Shown here piece after piece: positions 5,584 through 7,160 of a DNA stretch of 7,160 nucleotides. Origin of the DNA: Eubacteriales bacterium (GTDB lineage Bacteria > Bacillota > Clostridia > Christensenellales > UMGS416); assembly GCA_028709505.1 (NCBI GenBank), contig JAQVWW010000054.1, forward strand, positions 1 to 7,160, written 5' to 3'. Made by a program: the position numbers and the translations under genes. The notes under the pieces are model-generated. The model did not search any database and was not told where the DNA came from. It saw only the letters and a program-made list of their open reading frames with translations. How positions within the stretch are numbered: position 1 is the stretch's first letter; each line of letters starts with the position of its first letter.

Positions 5584-6123
5584 ATGGGCATTGCGGAGAT
5601 CATATTGGTGGGGCTGGGCCTGAGTATGGACGCGGTGGCGGTGGCGGTGTCCAACAGCATGGTGTGCTCCAGGCAGAAGGCCAGATGGCTGATGCCGGTG
5701 TTTTTTGGCCTGTTTCAGGGGCTGATGCCGCTGTTGGGCTACTGTGCCGGCTCGCTGTTCGCCAACATTATCAGCAACTATGCCGGCGTTGTCGTGTGCG
5801 TGATACTGGTGTTCATCGGCGGCAAGATGCTGCTGGAGGCGCTGCTGCACAAAGACGACGACAAGAAGGCGGTGGTGCTGACGCTCAAATTGATATTGGT
5901 GCAGGCGCTGGCCACCAGCATAGACGCCTTTGCTGTGGGCGTGGGTTTCTCGGCGCTGGGCGCCGGCATCGTGACGGCGGCGTCTATCATCGCGCTGACC
6001 ACGTTTGCGTGCAGCCTGGCGGCGGTGCTGGTGGGCTGTAAATGCGGTGATTTGCTGGGCAACAAGGCCGAGATCTTCGGCGGCGTCATCCTTATCCTCA
6101 TCGGCATCAAGGCGCTGTTTTAA
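5584..6123 (+). CDS. mntP: Manganese efflux pump MntP
   Basis: This 179-residue hydrophobic protein is an MntP-family (formerly DUF204/YebN) exporter, which pumps excess Mn(II) out across the cytoplasmic membrane. About six membrane segments in two repeated halves are visible. The hallmark acidic motifs are GLSMDA (11-17, D16) in the first helix and ATSIDAFAVGVG (110-121, D114) in the second half, with GNKAEIFGG (159-167) before the last helix; aspartates at the first two positions are known to matter in E. coli MntP. Helix spans are roughly 3-23, 36-58, 66-88, 101-122, 128-151 and 163-178, with a charged loop HKDDDKK (89-95). GGGAGG lies 7 bases before the ATG. Expression is under the Mn riboswitch just upstream, and a terminator follows, so it is a single-gene unit. 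Confidence 0.96.
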   Translation: MGIAEIILVGLGLSMDAVAVAVSNSMVCSRQKARWLMPVFFGLFQGLMPLLGYCAGSLFANIISNYAGVVVCVILVFIGGKMLLEALLHKDDDKKAVVLTLKLILVQALATSIDAFAVGVGFSALGAGIVTAASIIALTTFACSLAAVLVGCKCGDLLGNKAEIFGGVILILIGIKALF

Positions 6124-6177
6124 CCGGGCTGTCGCTCTTTCGCGGACGCGGGGTGGCTTGACTCTATTTACGATAAC

Positions 6178-6216
6178 GCACCGGTGCTGTCGATTACGAC
6201 AACACCGGTGTTTTTT
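6178..6216 (+). terminator. Intrinsic terminator after mntP
   Basis: A 15-base stem (6178-6192 with 6197-6211; one mismatch and one G-U pair), loop ATTA, is followed by a run of six T (6211-6216). It lies 54 bases after the mntP stop. No T-tract follows on the minus strand, so it appears to act in one direction only. Confidence 0.93.
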
Positions 6217-6456
6217 ATGGCGCAAAAAATCCTTGGTCTATCGGCTTTTTCTTGCCGGTAAGGCTTTGCCCGCCGGGTATGTGTGTTTTTGGGACGCATG
6301 CCCCGATAGCATCCGGTTTTGGCGCACCGTGGCCGCCGTGGCGTGCGCTTCGGGTCGTGCTTTGTCAGTCAGGTCCGGCAGCCGCCGGCGCGTCGGTGAA
6401 ACAAGGCCGGATGGATGGGCCCGGGCGCCGGCGCGAAGAGAGCGGCCTCGTTTTGC
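6217..6456. other. Intergenic region between convergent genes, no gene seen
   Basis: These 240 bases lie between the mntP terminator and the stop of the convergent reductase gene. I see no credible gene. Two GC-rich inverted repeats are present: GCGCAC/GTGCGC (6322-6327 with 6343-6348) and CCGGC/GCCGG (6375-6379 with 6384-6388). Neither has a T-tract on the minus strand, so the reductase gene has no recognisable intrinsic terminator here. Long plus-strand open frames across this region continue as antisense to the reductase and look like GC-driven shadows. Confidence 0.5.
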
Positions 6457-7020
6457 CTACCGCTGCGCCGCGTCGCCTGCCGCCAGCTTTCGCCCCAGCG
6501 CCGCCGCCGCTTCCAGCGCGTCGGTATCTTGCCCGGCGCCCAGCGTGTTGGTACGCAGCGAAAAAACGCTGCCCACCACTTCGGCGCCCATCTGGTGCAG
6601 GAAAGTGGTAGCGGTGGACAGGGCCTTTTTGGCGGAGCCGTCCCCGCCGCCGCACAGCAGGATGGCCCCCTTCTTTGTCCGGGGCAGCGGCTTTTCGCCG
6701 CGGAAGGCCTGGGCGGCATAGTAGGTCTGCAGACGGCCGCCTAACGATACCAGCGGGCCGGACAGCTCCGAATAGTGCACCGGCGACGCGATGAGGACGA
6801 TGTCGCAGGTGTCGATGGCGCGATACACGGCCTGCATGCCATCCTCTTGGCTGCACCCCGGGTGCTTCCAGCAATAGCGGCAGTCAATGCAAGGGCCGAT
6901 GTTGTCAAAATAGGCGCTGATTGCGACAATTTCGCCGCCCAACTGCCGGGTGAGGGCGTCAACCAGCGCGGCGGTGTCGCCATGGGGATGGGGGGAGCCG
7001 TTAAGCAGCAGTGTTTTCAT
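6457..7020 (-). CDS. Flavodoxin-fold NAD(P)H-dependent FMN reductase, possible iron-sulfur flavoprotein
   Basis: This 187-residue protein has the flavodoxin-like fold of NADPH-dependent FMN reductases. The FMN phosphate loop is LLLNGSPHPHGDT (4-16) and the second flavin-contact region is IASPVHYSELSGPL. A cysteine cluster C44-x2-C47-x2-C50-x5-C56 lies between them, followed by EDGM (59-62). A compact C-x2-C-x2-C-x4-7-C motif binds the [4Fe-4S] cluster in archaeal iron-sulfur flavoproteins (Isf), so a cluster is possible here. Many clostridial flavin reductases annotated only as 'flavodoxin family' share a similar Cys block, and cluster binding is not proven. No signal peptide. AAGGAAGG is 7 bases before the ATG. 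It is convergent with mntP. Electron donor, acceptor and role (redox balance, oxygen detoxification) are not decided by sequence. Confidence 0.9.
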   Translation of the reverse strand: MKTLLLNGSPHPHGDTAALVDALTRQLGGEIVAISAYFDNIGPCIDCRYCWKHPGCSQEDGMQAVYRAIDTCDIVLIASPVHYSELSGPLVSLGGRLQTYYAAQAFRGEKPLPRTKKGAILLCGGGDGSAKKALSTATTFLHQMGAEVVGSVFSLRTNTLGAGQDTDALEAAAALGRKLAAGDAAQR

Positions 7021-7080
7021 GCGCAGCCCTTCCTTGCGTTAAAGTGTGTGTCGGTTGCCCGGGTGCCGCCCCCGCGCCCG

Positions 7081-7102
7081 CCAAAGGGGCGCACCCCTTT
7101 GG
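7081..7102. repeat. Perfect 9-bp inverted repeat, possible dispersed intergenic element
   Basis: CCAAAGGGG (7081-7089) and CCCCTTTGG (7094-7102) are perfect inverted repeats around CGCA. There is no T-tract on either side, so it is not a standard terminator. It sits about 60 bases upstream of the reductase start. Similar 'AAAGGGG..CCCCTTT' palindromes with a following AATCCC are, from memory, frequent between genes in some GC-rich gut Clostridia. Within this window it occurs once, so its repeat status is inference. Confidence 0.5.
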
Positions 7103-7160
7103 AATCCCCACCGTTGTGGATGGGTTTTGGAAGGCTTCCTTTCTGCGAAGAGGACAAGGA

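Noticed and set aside
5464..6225. A 253-codon minus-strand open frame across mntP and its riboswitch
   Set aside because: It is His/Arg/Gln-rich, antisense to a clear membrane protein, and crosses the riboswitch and two terminators.
6005..6721. Plus-strand open frames across the mntP 3' end, terminator and reductase antisense
   Set aside because: They run through a strong intrinsic terminator, use mntP in another frame and have Arg/Ala/Ser-rich translations, so they look like shadows and not a gene in the convergent gap.
1..7160. Search for mobile elements, CRISPR arrays, tRNA/rRNA genes, toxin-antitoxin or defence genes
   Set aside because: No transposase, integrase, regularly spaced repeats, tRNA-like folds or recognisable defence domains were seen; every sizeable gene fits metabolism, regulation or metal export.

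Overview
The window looks like ordinary chromosome from a GC-rich Gram-positive bacterium, most likely a Bacillota (Clostridia-type) species. Three things point there: strong AAGGAGG-type ribosome binding sites, sigma-A-like promoters with 17-18 base spacers, and a yybP-ykoY manganese riboswitch with a transcription-terminating expression platform. The host assignment is inference. I see no mobile element, phage gene, CRISPR array, tRNA or rRNA.

Layout. Bases 1-57 hold the first 19 codons of a minus-strand gene that runs off the left edge. A GNAT acetyltransferase (163-660, minus) follows, with its own promoter. Next is a minus-strand cluster of three genes, transcribed from right to left: a LacI-family repressor (2758-3762), a D-allulose-6-phosphate 3-epimerase-like protein (2011-2742) and a Gfo/Idh/MocA-type dehydrogenase (871-1905). 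An intrinsic terminator at about 819-847 closes it. Repressor and epimerase are 15 bases apart and surely share a transcript. The dehydrogenase also has a promoter of its own, whose -35 box overlaps the epimerase stop codon. Divergent from this cluster is a type-B carboxylesterase (3910-5394, plus). The lacI promoter carries an 18-base palindrome-like site with a central CG over its predicted start point, as expected for LacI-family autorepression.

Downstream of the esterase is a separate manganese-homeostasis unit: promoter, yybP-ykoY aptamer (5431-5518), an overlapping terminator (5511-5548), mntP encoding a Mn(II) exporter (5584-6123), and a strong terminator (6178-6216). The aptamer closing stem P1 and the terminator share bases 5511-5518. 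Mn(II)-stabilised P1 should therefore prevent termination and switch mntP on. Convergent to mntP is a flavodoxin-fold NAD(P)H/FMN reductase (6457-7020, minus) with a compact four-cysteine motif like that of iron-sulfur flavoproteins. A perfect inverted repeat lies upstream of it.

How the genes work together. The repressor, epimerase, dehydrogenase and divergent esterase could form a small carbohydrate or sugar-ester utilisation locus, with the esterase releasing an acyl group and the other two enzymes handling the sugar part. No kinase or transporter is visible, so the substrate is unknown. Nothing here is clearly a new system. The best-supported regulatory element is the Mn riboswitch, and the most open question is the substrate of the LacI-controlled locus.
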